Below, one piece after another: positions 27,527-37,934 of a stretch of DNA of 56,369 nt. Location: assembly GCA_016764875.1 (NCBI GenBank), contig JAESQX010000026.1, forward strand, positions 1-56,369, in the 5' to 3' direction. The translations under genes were made by a program, and so were the position numbers. This DNA comes from Gammaproteobacteria bacterium. GTDB taxonomy: Bacteria > Pseudomonadota > Gammaproteobacteria > Pseudomonadales > Pseudohongiellaceae. Within the stretch, counting starts at the first letter, position 1. The number at the start of each line of letters is the position of its first letter. Under the pieces are notes generated by a model, which saw nothing but the letters and a program-made list of their open reading frames with translations, made no database searches and was not told where the DNA came from.

Positions 27527-28417
27527 CTACTGCTTTAGCTGTTCAGATAGCAGGTCCACCATTGCTCTGGTGGCCGGACCTGATGTCTCACTTACGGATT
27601 GCATGAGGTACAGAGGGATTGACCGAGTATACCCGCCACCAAGAACAATTTCCTTTAATAGCCCCTGTGCCAGTTCCTGCCTGATCCAGTTGTGAGGAAG
27701 AAAGCCAAATACAAGGCCGGACTTGACTAGACTTATACTGCTGAAGGAATTACTCACGGTCCATCTCTGCTCCGCCTCCAGCCAACCGGCATCGCGTTGA
27801 GTTCGCAGGCCAGTGTCACGCAAGACTACCTGACGATAGGATTTCAACTCAATTTCACTGACCTCGTCATTTTCGAAAATGGTATGGGAAGGCGTCGCTA
27901 CCGGTATCATATTGACGCTTCTAATGGGTAGCCCGGAAAATCCCACTGGCACTGTGGTGCCAATTACGATATTTGCTTTGTTCTCTATTAAAGCTTCGGT
28001 TGTGCCAGTCATGCTGGTTTCAAGCACTCTCACGCGGGTGTGGGGGAAACGGTTGGAAAACTGTTCCATTGGTCTGGTAAGCGCGCTGATTTCCAGCAGT
28101 ACATCAAGGGCGATGGTGATTTCCGATTCAAATTCCATAGCCATGGATTGGGCAAGGTCTTCCATGGTTCGGGCCTGCTTGATCAGCTGGCTTGCATAAC
28201 GATACAAAATCTCCCCTTCATTGGTCAGTTCGGCTTTACGGCCCAGAATACGAAGCACCGGTTTTGGCAATTGCTCGTTGAGGCGTTTGATAGCGTAACT
28301 GACGGAAGACTGGCTTTTATTAAGAGTTTCCGCCGCTAACACATAGGATCCACGGTCCACGACAGTTTTGAATGCCAGCCATTGCTCCAGGCTGATTTTT
28401 GGTATCTTTTCATTCAT
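27527..28417 (-). CDS. LysR-family transcriptional regulator
   Basis: N-terminal HTH LEQWLAFKTVVDRGSYVLAAETLNKSQSSVSYAIKRLNEQL. Confidence 0.92.
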   Translation of the reverse strand: MNEKIPKISLEQWLAFKTVVDRGSYVLAAETLNKSQSSVSYAIKRLNEQLPKPVLRILGRKAELTNEGEILYRYASQLIKQARTMEDLAQSMAMEFESEITIALDVLLEISALTRPMEQFSNRFPHTRVRVLETSMTGTTEALIENKANIVIGTTVPVGFSGLPIRSVNMIPVATPSHTIFENDEVSEIELKSYRQVVLRDTGLRTQRDAGWLEAEQRWTVSNSFSSISLVKSGLVFGFLPHNWIRQELAQGLLKEIVLGGGYTRSIPLYLMQSVSETSGPATRAMVDLLSEQLKQ

Positions 28418-28524
28418 ATATCTAAATATTAGTTTATAAAGGCCAATTATTTGCGTAATTAAATCTAATAATACGATATATGATACATCTCATCAAATTG
28501 ACTAATCAGAATGAGGAGAAGGAT
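28418..28524. promoter_or_regulatory. Divergent LysR / azoR intergenic regulatory region
   Basis: AT-rich 107-bp divergent spacer with imperfect dyads (e.g. CTAAATATTAG). Confidence 0.5.
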
Positions 28525-29175
28525 ATGACAAAGCTGCTAACCCTTAAGTCCAGCTTGCTCGGTGACACAAGCGTATCGAATGAGCTTATCGATAATTTTA
28601 TTGATTCACTGACAGCCAGGGGAATGGAATTGGAAACTGTTACCCGGGATTTATCCAGGCAAGGTATTCCTCACCTGGATGGTGAGTGGCTCAGTGCCAG
28701 TTCGGCACCGGCTACCCGACGTACAAACGAGCAACAGCAAAAGATCAATTACGCGGACGAACTGATTTCAGAGTTAAAGGCAGCTGAGCTGATAGTGATC
28801 GGTGCACCTATGTACAACTTCATGGTGCCAACCCAACTAAAAGCCTGGATAGACCATGTCGCCAAGGCAGGTATCACATTTCGATACACCGAAAACGGTT
28901 CCGTTGGCCTGCTAAATGACAAGGAGGTGGTCGTTGTGGTTACTTCTGGAGGTATCCATAAAACAGGCGAAACTGACCATATGAGGCCGTTTTTAAAAAC
29001 TGTGCTGGGATTTCTCGGGCTCAATAATGTTGAATTTGCCGTAGCGTCCGGACTGAATATGGGGCCTGAAACAAGGGAGGCGGGTATAAATCATGCCCGA
29101 GAGTATTTAAATAAAATCGCTGATCAGCTGGTGCCGGTTGATTCATTTAACCGGGTAATCGAGGAGGTCGCATGA
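28525..29175 (+). CDS. azoR: FMN-dependent NADH-azoreductase/quinone reductase
   Basis: LLTLKSSLLGDTSVSNELIDNFI; GAPMYNFMVPTQLKAWIDHVAKAGITFRYTENG; ATG 28525 preceded by AGGAGAAGG. Confidence 0.9.
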   Translation: MTKLLTLKSSLLGDTSVSNELIDNFIDSLTARGMELETVTRDLSRQGIPHLDGEWLSASSAPATRRTNEQQQKINYADELISELKAAELIVIGAPMYNFMVPTQLKAWIDHVAKAGITFRYTENGSVGLLNDKEVVVVVTSGGIHKTGETDHMRPFLKTVLGFLGLNNVEFAVASGLNMGPETREAGINHAREYLNKIADQLVPVDSFNRVIEEVA

Positions 29176-30038
29176 GAAATCAAATGAATGAATCACGTCA
29201 AGTTTTGGAACTACTCGATGCAAGAACCACATCCGACGGCGATGGTGTTAAGTTGTTACGAGTCTTCGGCGGCGGGGATCTCGCCCGGTTTGATCCATTT
29301 CTGATGCTGGATGAATTTGGATCCTACGATGCAAGTGACTATATTGGCGGGTTTCCATCACACCCCCACCGCGGTTTTGAAACTGTGACATACATGTTGG
29401 AAGGTGAAATGGAGCACCTGGATCACATGGATAATATTGGTGTAATTGGGCCAGGGGATGTGCAATGGATGAAGGCGGGTGCCGGAGTTATTCATTCAGA
29501 AATGCCCAGACAACAAGAAGGTAGAATGCGTGGTTTTCAACTCTGGATCAATTTGCCAGCAACAGAAAAGATGACACCTGCCACCTATGAAGATATCGCA
29601 TCTGACAAAATACCCCAATACCGAATTAAGAACATCGTGGTGAAAGCTATCGCTGGTAATTTTCAAATAGACGGCGTGGATGTTAGCGGTTCAGTTACGG
29701 ATCGTTCGACCCGCCCGGGATACCTGGATATAAATTTTGCACACGATGGTGCCGAGTTATCTATTTCAGTACCTGATGATCATATAGCGTTATTGTATGT
29801 ATACGAAGGAGAGGTAATGGTGGGATCAAGCGGGTCGGAGGTGTCTGCCAGGCAGCTGGCAAGGCTATCAGGCCAGGGTCCTGTTGCATTAAAAGGCGAT
29901 AGCCAGAGCAAGGCCTTGTTAATGACAGGAAAACCGATCGGCGAACCTATTGTTCAGCGCGGTCCGTTTGTAATGAATACGGAGGCTGAAATCCAGCGGG
30001 CTATTGAGGATTATAAACAGGGCAAGCTGCTGGATTAA
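29172..30038 (+). CDS. Pirin family protein
   Basis: FDPFLMLDEFGS, GFPSHPHRGFETVTYMLEGEMEHLDHMDNIGVIGPGDVQWMKAGAGVIHSEMP; 4-bp overlap with azoR. Confidence 0.95.
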   Translation: MRNQMNESRQVLELLDARTTSDGDGVKLLRVFGGGDLARFDPFLMLDEFGSYDASDYIGGFPSHPHRGFETVTYMLEGEMEHLDHMDNIGVIGPGDVQWMKAGAGVIHSEMPRQQEGRMRGFQLWINLPATEKMTPATYEDIASDKIPQYRIKNIVVKAIAGNFQIDGVDVSGSVTDRSTRPGYLDINFAHDGAELSISVPDDHIALLYVYEGEVMVGSSGSEVSARQLARLSGQGPVALKGDSQSKALLMTGKPIGEPIVQRGPFVMNTEAEIQRAIEDYKQGKLLD

Positions 30039-30182
30039 TACCGGGGTTACCGCCTTTTTCTCTCAATCTAACCAGGCATCCCCTTGCCTTCGAGAATTCA
30101 TATTTGGCTATATTGATTGTTATCTACTCATCCCACATAATGACCGACCGTCCCTTGTCTGGTGTTAATAGGAACAATAATC

Positions 30183-31136
30183 ATGATCTATAACAATATC
30201 CTCGAAACTATCGGAAATACTCCTGTCGTCAAACTGCAGCGCCTTGCTCCCTCCAACCAGAATGTATATGCGAAGCTGGAAGCTTTTAATCCCCTGGCTT
30301 CAGTTAAGGACAGGTTGGCAATAGCTATTATTGAAGATGCCGAAAGAAGTGGCAGCCTGAAACCCGGGCAGACAGTAATAGAAGCCACCTCGGGCAATAC
30401 CGGCATCTCCCTCGCCATGGTTTGTGCGGCTAAAGGCTATCCATTCGTCGCCACCATGGTAGAGACGTTTTCAATTGAGCGACGCAAAATTATGAAGGCC
30501 CTGGGCGCGAAGGTGATTCTCACACCAGCGGCTGAGCGAGCCAGTGGAATGACAAAGATCGCAGAAGATCTTGCTGCGAAACATGGCTGGTTTCTGGCAC
30601 GACAGTTTGAAAATCCTGCCAACCCCGCCTATCACCGAAATACCACCGGCCCTGAGATCCTTCTGGATTTCGCTGATCATAATCTTGATTATTTTGTGTC
30701 TGGCTGGGGCACAGGTGGAACTGTGACCGGCGCTGGACAGATAATTAAGCTGGCTCGGCCGGGCACTAAAATTATTGCGGCAGAACCCGAGGGTGCCGCC
30801 ATGTTGTCTGGTAATGATTGGCAACCGCACAAGGTTCAAGGCTGGACTCCTGATTTTATTCCATCCGTATTGGACAAGTCTGTTATCGATGAAATTGTGT
30901 TGGTTTCCGATGATGAGGCTATCGATACAGCTAAAAGACTAGCTACCGAAGAAGGAATATTTTGTGGGATCTCTTCCGGTGCCACCATGGCAGCGGCATT
31001 AAAAGTTGCAGATTCTGCTCCAGAGGGTAGTACGCTTGTTGCGATGCTTCCCGATACAGGAGAACGTTATCTTTCCTCGCCGCTATTTGCGGGCATTACC
31101 GAGGAGTCAGATGACGAGTGGCTGGCAAGTCTCTAG
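30183..31136 (+). CDS. cysK: Cysteine synthase A-type O-acetylserine sulfhydrylase
   Basis: IGNTPVVKLQRL, NPLASVKDRLA, EATSGNTGISLAMV, GTGGTVTGAGQ, LPDTGERYLSSPLF. Confidence 0.93.
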   Translation: MIYNNILETIGNTPVVKLQRLAPSNQNVYAKLEAFNPLASVKDRLAIAIIEDAERSGSLKPGQTVIEATSGNTGISLAMVCAAKGYPFVATMVETFSIERRKIMKALGAKVILTPAAERASGMTKIAEDLAAKHGWFLARQFENPANPAYHRNTTGPEILLDFADHNLDYFVSGWGTGGTVTGAGQIIKLARPGTKIIAAEPEGAAMLSGNDWQPHKVQGWTPDFIPSVLDKSVIDEIVLVSDDEAIDTAKRLATEEGIFCGISSGATMAAALKVADSAPEGSTLVAMLPDTGERYLSSPLFAGITEESDDEWLASL

Positions 31137-31250
31137 AGAATTTTCGGTTAAAGGGATAAACCGCTTTAGTCTACAACCACTTTCAGTTTTGTAATAAAGC
31201 TGGCAGACCGGCGATGGAGTTGCTGGCGGCATCAAACCAGGGGATAGTTA

Positions 31251-31667
31251 TCAGCTGATAACGGCAAATATTGTCAAGGCTGTTAAAACAAATAGTAATA
31301 CTATGCCCGACTGAAAAAGTCTTTTTCGCAAGGGCACGTCATTAGAGCCAGTATGAACGTAAGCGTGCATGACGCGAGTAATCGCATAGATCCAGGCAGT
31401 AAGCTGGGCCAATAGATTCGCCGCTCCCAACAGCCACAACAAAATGATCAATACATAGAACAGTATCGGGGTTTCGAACTGGTTTTTAATATTGTTATTG
31501 ATTTTCTGAACAGTAGCCGGCCATGCATCATCGTGCATACCCCTTCGAGTCGTATCCACCTCACCTTTTTTAAGAGCAATTTCCTTGGCTCGCCCCAATG
31601 CCACATAAACAACAAGAGTAAGCGTAATCTGTATCAAAACGGGAATAAATATTAGTTCTGCACGCAC
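31251..31667 (-). CDS. MAPEG family membrane protein
   Basis: ALGRAKEIALKKGEVD...NNIKNQFETPILFYVLIILLWL...RVMHAYVHTGSNDVPLRKRLF. Confidence 0.85.
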   Translation of the reverse strand: MRAELIFIPVLIQITLTLVVYVALGRAKEIALKKGEVDTTRRGMHDDAWPATVQKINNNIKNQFETPILFYVLIILLWLLGAANLLAQLTAWIYAITRVMHAYVHTGSNDVPLRKRLFQSGIVLLFVLTALTIFAVIS

Positions 31668-31820
31668 TTAAGGAATCTCTGTTTGTTCAGTTAACAGGGA
31701 AATTGAAATAATTATTCTGGAACGGCTCATTATTCAGGGTGTAATGCCACCATTCCTTTTCATAGTTTACAAAACTCGCGGATTGCATGATGGCTTGTAT
31801 CAGGGATACCCGGCAGCCTG

Positions 31821-32966
31821 CTAGATTAGCTCCTGCATGGACGCCGGCGTAAATTCAACAATGTCGGATTCGTTTCCAGCTTTTATTTTATTGGCCCAGG
31901 CAGGGTCAGATAACAGGGCACGACCCACAGCTACCAGATCGAACTCATTATTTTCCATGCGCTCAAACAGTGCCGTTATATCTGTCGAGTGGCTTTTCTG
32001 GCCGCCAAAAGAATGCAGGAAATCGATATCCAGTCCTATGCTGCCAACTGTAATAGCCGGTTTTCCGGTAAGCTTCCTGGCCCAGCCAGCCAGGTTGAGG
32101 TTAGAGCCCTCAAACTCCGGGTTATTAAAATAGCGTGTACTACAGTGGAATATATCAACGCCCGCCTTGCTCAGTGGAGCAAGAAATGCCTCCAGTTCGT
32201 CCGCTGATTTCGCCATCTTGTGATTATAGTCGCCTTGTTTCCATTGCGAGAAACGGAGCACGATTGGAAAATCATCGGAGACCTGTGCCCGCATAGCTTC
32301 GATTATTTCCACGGCGAATTGTGTGCGTTGTACCAGGTCACCACCATATTTGTCGTCTCGTTTATTAGTAGCTTCCCAGAAAAATTGGTCAATGAGATAG
32401 GCGTGTGCGCCATGAATTTCCACACCATCGAACCCGGCATCAGCCGCGTTACGCGCAGCTTTTCCATAGGCGGATACACAGTCGTTGATATCAGCCTGAG
32501 TCATGGCTTCTGGTAATTCGGCACCTTTCGAAAGCTCGCCATTGATGAAATGGCTCGGATGCATAATAGATGAGGGCCCTACAATGGAGCCATCGGGGTC
32601 AGGGCCAAAACCCTTTTTGCGGACGCTGCCCACGTGCCAGATCTGGGGAATGATAAAACCACCAGCGTGATGAACTTTCTCTGCAACCCGTTTCCAGCCC
32701 GCCATGGCCTCATCCCCATAAAATGAAGGCACATCCGGGTACCCGTGGGCACCCTTGAAATCAGGCGCAGTTCCTTCCGTTACAATCAGTCCAACACCGC
32801 CGGCTGCACGCCTCTGGTAATAATCCGCCACATCGTCACCGGGCACATTGCCAGGCGATTTACTGCGAGTCATCGGAGCCATGACAATGCGATTAGGGAG
32901 AGTGACTTTACCGAATGGGAAAGGCTGGAATAAAATGTCCGCCGCGTGTGGGTTTGAATTGCTCAT
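31821..32966 (-). CDS. NADH:flavin oxidoreductase (old yellow enzyme family)
   Basis: LFQPFPFGKVTLPNRIVMAPMTRSKS; GFDGVEIHGAHAYLIDQFFWEATNKRDDKYGGD; VGRALLSDPAWANKI. Confidence 0.93.
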   Translation of the reverse strand: MSNSNPHAADILFQPFPFGKVTLPNRIVMAPMTRSKSPGNVPGDDVADYYQRRAAGGVGLIVTEGTAPDFKGAHGYPDVPSFYGDEAMAGWKRVAEKVHHAGGFIIPQIWHVGSVRKKGFGPDPDGSIVGPSSIMHPSHFINGELSKGAELPEAMTQADINDCVSAYGKAARNAADAGFDGVEIHGAHAYLIDQFFWEATNKRDDKYGGDLVQRTQFAVEIIEAMRAQVSDDFPIVLRFSQWKQGDYNHKMAKSADELEAFLAPLSKAGVDIFHCSTRYFNNPEFEGSNLNLAGWARKLTGKPAITVGSIGLDIDFLHSFGGQKSHSTDITALFERMENNEFDLVAVGRALLSDPAWANKIKAGNESDIVEFTPASMQELI

Positions 32967-33175
32967 ATTACATCCTTTAATACTGCCTATTTCGAAAATA
33001 CGGTTTTTAATTAGAGACGGAGTATATCTCAATTGATATATGCAAACCCAACGGGGCCGGCATGGTTGGTTAAGAAGAATTTTCGATAAGGAGAATTAGT
33101 TGACGGGGCTGTACGGAAACGTAGATGATCTAATAGATCTTCTATAAAAAATGCGCAGATAGGGAGCAGGCAGAT

Positions 33176-34411
33176 ATGTACAGAAGGCACGTAACCGGGC
33201 GCTGGGTATTGGCGCTGATTGTCGTAACGTTCGGATTGACGGCGAATGTTTCACTGGCAGATATTGAAAAAGCGCGATTGGATGCCATTGCCGCTGACTT
33301 GCACGGTAGAGTCAATGAAAATAAGTTATCCGGCGCGGTTGTCATGATTACTCAAAATGGCAAGATTCAAATGGAGCAGGCCTTCGGGTATCAGAATGTG
33401 GAAGAGCAGATTCCCATGAGTACTGATACTATTTTTCGCATTTTTTCCATGACTAAACCTATCGCCGGTACTGCACTGATGATCCTTTATGACGAGGGTA
33501 AGTTCCAGCTGGATGATACAGTGGAAAAGCACCTGCCAGCACCGGCTGCAATGACAGTATTTGTTGCCCAGAATGAAGATGGTAGTTTCGAGACTGAAGC
33601 GGCAGATCATCCTATGACCATTCGAGAGCTTATGAGTCATACCGGCGGGCTGCTCTATTCGCCACCTTTATCATCAGGGCCCATAGCTGAAGCCTATGCG
33701 AAAGCTGGCATAAGAGATAAACATAATTATACGATGGCCCAGACGATTCCAGCACTGGGGGGAATTCCTTTAGGTTACCAGCCTGGTACGAAATGGGTTT
33801 ACAGTATTTCGGTCGATGTTCAGGGATACCTGGTGGAGGTTCTGTCAGACCAGACTTTTGATAAATTTTTGCAAGAGCGCATTTTTGATCCCCTTGGCAT
33901 GGTGGATACCAGTTTCTTTGTAGCCCCTGAAAAAGTAGATCGGTTTGCCAGGCAATATTCACCCGGTAAAGATGGCAAACTGGCCCGTGTTGATACGGGT
34001 TCTTTCCTGAAGAAACCCAAGTTTTTTTCAGGGGGTGGAGGCCTGACATCTACGGCCGGCGACTACATGAAATTTGCCCGGATGCATCTTAATGGTGGAG
34101 AGTTGAATGGTCGTCGTATTCTTTCTGAAGAAGCGATACAGCTTATGCGTAGCAATCAATTACCAGATGCGGTGCCAAACATCTCGCAGACATACCCTGG
34201 AAATGTATTTGGCCTGGACTTTGCGATCGTAGATGAGCCGGAACTGTACAATGGCGCGCCAAAGGGCACTCATTGGTGGTGGGGTATTGCCGGATCCTGG
34301 TTCTGGATCGATCCGGTTGAGAATATTATTTTTGTGGGCATGATCCAGAATAGTGATGTCCGATATTCCATACAGACCCATGCTGCAATGCGAGAGTTGT
34401 TGTACCGATGA
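33176..34411 (+). CDS. Serine hydrolase, beta-lactamase class C/EstB-like, exported
   Basis: Signal peptide; FSMTKPIAGTALM (SxxK); ELMSHTGGLLY; WVYSISVDVQGYLVE. Confidence 0.92.
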   Translation: MYRRHVTGRWVLALIVVTFGLTANVSLADIEKARLDAIAADLHGRVNENKLSGAVVMITQNGKIQMEQAFGYQNVEEQIPMSTDTIFRIFSMTKPIAGTALMILYDEGKFQLDDTVEKHLPAPAAMTVFVAQNEDGSFETEAADHPMTIRELMSHTGGLLYSPPLSSGPIAEAYAKAGIRDKHNYTMAQTIPALGGIPLGYQPGTKWVYSISVDVQGYLVEVLSDQTFDKFLQERIFDPLGMVDTSFFVAPEKVDRFARQYSPGKDGKLARVDTGSFLKKPKFFSGGGGLTSTAGDYMKFARMHLNGGELNGRRILSEEAIQLMRSNQLPDAVPNISQTYPGNVFGLDFAIVDEPELYNGAPKGTHWWWGIAGSWFWIDPVENIIFVGMIQNSDVRYSIQTHAAMRELLYR

Positions 34412-34437
34412 CCTCACCGATTTCTGGAGAAAGAAGC

Positions 34438-34470
34438 AAAGGGCAACGGGAAAGCTGTCGCCCTTTTTTA
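34438..34470 (+). terminator. Rho-independent terminator
   Basis: AAAGGGC ... GCCCTTT followed by T run. Confidence 0.65.
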
Positions 34471-34484
34471 TTTGGCAAGATTGT

Positions 34485-35087
34485 CTACTGCTTACTCTGG
34501 TATACACCGAAGTGTACAAAGGGAGCTGTTGAGCGCTGTCCGGGGGTTATATTGGCTAGCACTTTATGGTTAACCGGTGGAAGACTTTTCAGGTAGACCG
34601 CAATAGCCTGGGCATCATCAGGTTCAATATTGGCATAGGCGGGCCAGGGCATTACAGGAATAGTCTGACTGCCGTGCTCATTTACCCCGAGGCGTATCAT
34701 CCTTACCAGATCCGGCAGGCTACGAGTGCCTATACCAGTGGCATTGTCCGGCGTGAGGTTTGAAGGATACAGCACTCCCGGGCGACTTTGTGCCATAGGG
34801 TTGGAGTAGGCTATTCCCGTGTAAGATCCTGCCAGCGCCCGACCTGGAACCGGTGCGCCCACCAGAGCACCATCCGTATGACAACTGCCACAACCCAGTA
34901 ATCCCACCAGGTATTTCCCACGGCTTACCTGCTCGGCAGGATAGTCTGTCTCCGCCGCTGGCGGGGCGGCAAGAATTGTACTTGGCTCGAGTTGGTCGTA
35001 ATCATCAAGGGGATTGTAGTAATTGGTGCAGGAAGACAGTGCCAATATACCAATAATGGCAATCAGACGAATTAGAAAAGTATGCAT
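34485..35087 (-). CDS. c-type cytochrome lipoprotein
   Basis: LALSSC lipobox; GLLGCGSCHTDGA; MPWPAYANIEPDDAQAIAVYLKSLPPV. Confidence 0.88.
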   Translation of the reverse strand: MHTFLIRLIAIIGILALSSCTNYYNPLDDYDQLEPSTILAAPPAAETDYPAEQVSRGKYLVGLLGCGSCHTDGALVGAPVPGRALAGSYTGIAYSNPMAQSRPGVLYPSNLTPDNATGIGTRSLPDLVRMIRLGVNEHGSQTIPVMPWPAYANIEPDDAQAIAVYLKSLPPVNHKVLANITPGQRSTAPFVHFGVYQSKQ

Positions 35088-35135
35088 GACTATTCTCCCT
35101 GGTAGGAAATTATAGTAACTACTGTAACCTAACCA

Positions 35136-35390
35136 TTGGAATCTATAAAACGGAAACTGACATTGATACCCGTGGCTATGGAACCAGCAAATAAAAAGCG
35201 TCTGTTTATGGCTATCGCCTGTAAACCTCCTCCTGCAGTTATTGATTTGCTTGGGGAGTTACAAATTCAGGCCAGGGATCCTGCGGTCGGGTTAAGGGTG
35301 GTTGAGGCTGTTAATCTACATATTACGCTGAAGTTTATTGGTATGGTGCCGGATCCCGATATAGTGCTCATCTGTGAGGTCATGGATTAG
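35136..35390 (+). pseudogene. Truncated RNA 2',3'-cyclic phosphodiesterase (ThpR/LigT-like) remnant
   Basis: RLFMAIACKPP...LRVVEAVNLHITLKFIGMV resembles the N-terminal half with one HxT motif; the second HxT half is absent before the stop. Confidence 0.6.
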
Positions 35391-35514
35391 GTGGCTAGTT
35401 GTAACAGGAGGTTTCCCCTTAGCCTTGAAGGGGCGGGCAACTTTCACAGCTGACATTTTTACAGCAAATAACATAAGCTGATATTATTTCGCCGCCCGGG
35501 TTGAAGAGACTTTT

Positions 35515-36663
35515 ATGGACGATTTGCAGAATATAAGAAGCAGTGTAATCAAATTGTGTGAGCGCTTCCCCAATGAATACTGGCGCGAACTTGACCGTAA
35601 CAGTGGCTATCCAGATGAATTTGTTCAGGTACTGACTGACCAGGGATTTCTCTCGGTAATGATACCGGAAGAATACGGTGGTGCCGGTATGGGTGTGGAA
35701 GTTGCCGGTGTGATACTGGAGGAAATCTCTCGCTCCGGTGGGCATCCAGGAGCTTTTCATGCCCAGATGTATACCATGGGGACCCTGCTAAGGCACGGTT
35801 CCCAGGAACAGAAAAAGCAATATCTGCCGGAAATTGCCAAAGGAAATTTGCGCTTGCAGGCTTTTGGTGTGACCGAACCGGCAGCAGGATCCGATACCAC
35901 ATCAATTCGCACCTTTGCCCGACGTGAAGGCGACGACTACATTGTTAACGGTCAGAAAGTATGGATAAGCCGGGCCGAACATTCTGATCTGCTTTTATTA
36001 CTGGCCCGCACCAGGGCGCAAAGTGAAGTCAAAAGCAGGACCGATGGTCTGAGTGTATTTCTCGTCGATCTGCGTCAGGTAAAAGATAATGGCTTGACCA
36101 TCAAACCCATAGAAACAATGATGAACCATCACACCACCGAACTGTTCTTCGACGATATGAAAATCCCGGCTTCATCTCTGGTGGGAGAAGAGCACAATGG
36201 ATTTCGACATATATTGGATGGAATGAATGCCGAACGTATTCTTATAGCTTTCGAATGTATCGGTGATTGCAGGTTTTTTGTTGAAACCAGTTCAAATTAT
36301 GCCAGCAACAGGGAAGTGTTTGGCAGGCCAATTGGTAAAAACCAGGGAGTGCAGTTTCCCATCGCCCGTGCCTACGCCAATATGCGAGCAGCGGAACTTA
36401 TGACCCATAAAGCGGCTGAGTTGTTTGATAACGGTGAAGCTTGTGGTGCGGAAGCGAATATGGCGAAGTTGCTGGCTTCGGAAGCGTCGTGGCAGGCAGG
36501 TGATGTTTGTGTTCAGACCCATGGCGGATATGGATTTGCCCGGGAATATGATATCGAACGTAAACTACGGGAAACCCGTTTGTACCAGGTAGCTCCCATA
36601 TCCACTAATCTAATCCTTTCTTATATCAGTGAGCATGTATTGGGAATGCCTCGCTCCTACTAG
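35515..36663 (+). CDS. Acyl-CoA dehydrogenase
   Basis: FGVTEPAAGSDTTSIRTFA, GQKVWISRAEHSD, GRPIGKNQGVQFPIA, QTHGGYGFAREYDIER. Confidence 0.95.
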   Translation: MDDLQNIRSSVIKLCERFPNEYWRELDRNSGYPDEFVQVLTDQGFLSVMIPEEYGGAGMGVEVAGVILEEISRSGGHPGAFHAQMYTMGTLLRHGSQEQKKQYLPEIAKGNLRLQAFGVTEPAAGSDTTSIRTFARREGDDYIVNGQKVWISRAEHSDLLLLLARTRAQSEVKSRTDGLSVFLVDLRQVKDNGLTIKPIETMMNHHTTELFFDDMKIPASSLVGEEHNGFRHILDGMNAERILIAFECIGDCRFFVETSSNYASNREVFGRPIGKNQGVQFPIARAYANMRAAELMTHKAAELFDNGEACGAEANMAKLLASEASWQAGDVCVQTHGGYGFAREYDIERKLRETRLYQVAPISTNLILSYISEHVLGMPRSY

Positions 36664-36740
36664 GGGAGCTCTGATAATCAATTTAACCTGAATTAGGGGT
36701 TTTAAGTCCTGTTAGCTCAGCCCCATTTCTGGGTATCGGA

Positions 36741-37928
36741 TTAGACAACCTCGTCCCTGAAAAATTGATTAATTTGCTGATCTGAATAACCCAAATCCGA
36801 AAGCACCGATTGAGTATGCTGGCCAAGCCCGGGCACAGCATCCAAACGATGCTCGTAGGTGGAATTATTGCCCGGCGGCAAGAATGCGGGTACTGGACCT
36901 GCCGGCGTATCAACCTCAGTTACCCGATTTAATGCTTTTAATTGTGGATGATTCCATACCGCTTCCATGTCATTTACCTGAGCATAAGCAATATTTGCCA
37001 GGTCCAGTCGCTGACAGATTTGCTCCATAGTCACCTTGGAAAAAATATCGGTTATTAAGGTGCGAAGTTGGTTCCGTTCTGCAGAGCGGGCTGCGTTGTT
37101 GCAGAATCGAGAATCGTTTTGCATGTCTTCACGTTCAAGTACTTTTATACAGAACGAGGCCCATTCCCGTTCATTTTGTACCCCCAGCATTACAACCTTG
37201 CCGTCGGCTGTCTCAAACGCACCGTATGGATAGATGCTGGCGTGATCGGCACCGCTGCGCTGCGGTGGTGGAGCTCCGTCAAAAGCGTAATACAGAGGAA
37301 ATCCCATCCATTCCACCATGGCTTCCAGCAGTGATATTTCAACGTGGCTTCCGCTGCCCGTTTTCCCTCTTTGCAGTAACGCAGCCAGGATACCGCCGTA
37401 GGCTTGCATTCCAGCGGCTATGTCGGCGGTGGAGATGCCGCTTTTGGCAATTTCAGCCTCGGTACCAGTGACTGACAGAAGGCCTGCCTCACATTGAATC
37501 AGCAGGTCATAGGCCTTTTTGTTCTTGTAGGGACCGTCGGGGCCATAGCCGGAAATGTCACAGACGATTAACTGCGGGTGATTTTGCTGTAGCTGCTCAT
37601 AGGAGAGGCCCAGTTTGGCGGTAGCGCCCGGTGCCAGATTTTGCACCAGTACGTCGGTGTTTTCGAGCAGTCGTCGGAGTATTTCAGCCGCGTTCGGGTG
37701 TTTCAGGTTGAGGGTAAGACTTTCTTTGGAGCGATTAGTCCAGATAAAGTGAGAGCTCTGGCCCTTGACACGAGTATCGTATGCACGGGCAAAGTCTCCT
37801 GTGTCCCGGCGTTCCACTTTAATTACCCGTGCCCCCAACTCAGCCAGTTGTCGCGTACATAATGGCCCGGCAATCGCATGCTCAAGTGCCAGTACAGTAA
37901 TGCCATCAAGGGGACGAATGAGACTCAT
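36741..37928 (-). CDS. CaiB/BaiF (class III) CoA transferase
   Basis: PLDGITVLALEHAIAGPLCTRQLAELGARVIKVERRDTGDFAR; ISTADIAAGMQAYGGILAAL with catalytic Asp. Confidence 0.95.
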   Translation of the reverse strand: MSLIRPLDGITVLALEHAIAGPLCTRQLAELGARVIKVERRDTGDFARAYDTRVKGQSSHFIWTNRSKESLTLNLKHPNAAEILRRLLENTDVLVQNLAPGATAKLGLSYEQLQQNHPQLIVCDISGYGPDGPYKNKKAYDLLIQCEAGLLSVTGTEAEIAKSGISTADIAAGMQAYGGILAALLQRGKTGSGSHVEISLLEAMVEWMGFPLYYAFDGAPPPQRSGADHASIYPYGAFETADGKVVMLGVQNEREWASFCIKVLEREDMQNDSRFCNNAARSAERNQLRTLITDIFSKVTMEQICQRLDLANIAYAQVNDMEAVWNHPQLKALNRVTEVDTPAGPVPAFLPPGNNSTYEHRLDAVPGLGQHTQSVLSDLGYSDQQINQFFRDEVV

Positions 37929-37934
37929 GCTTAA

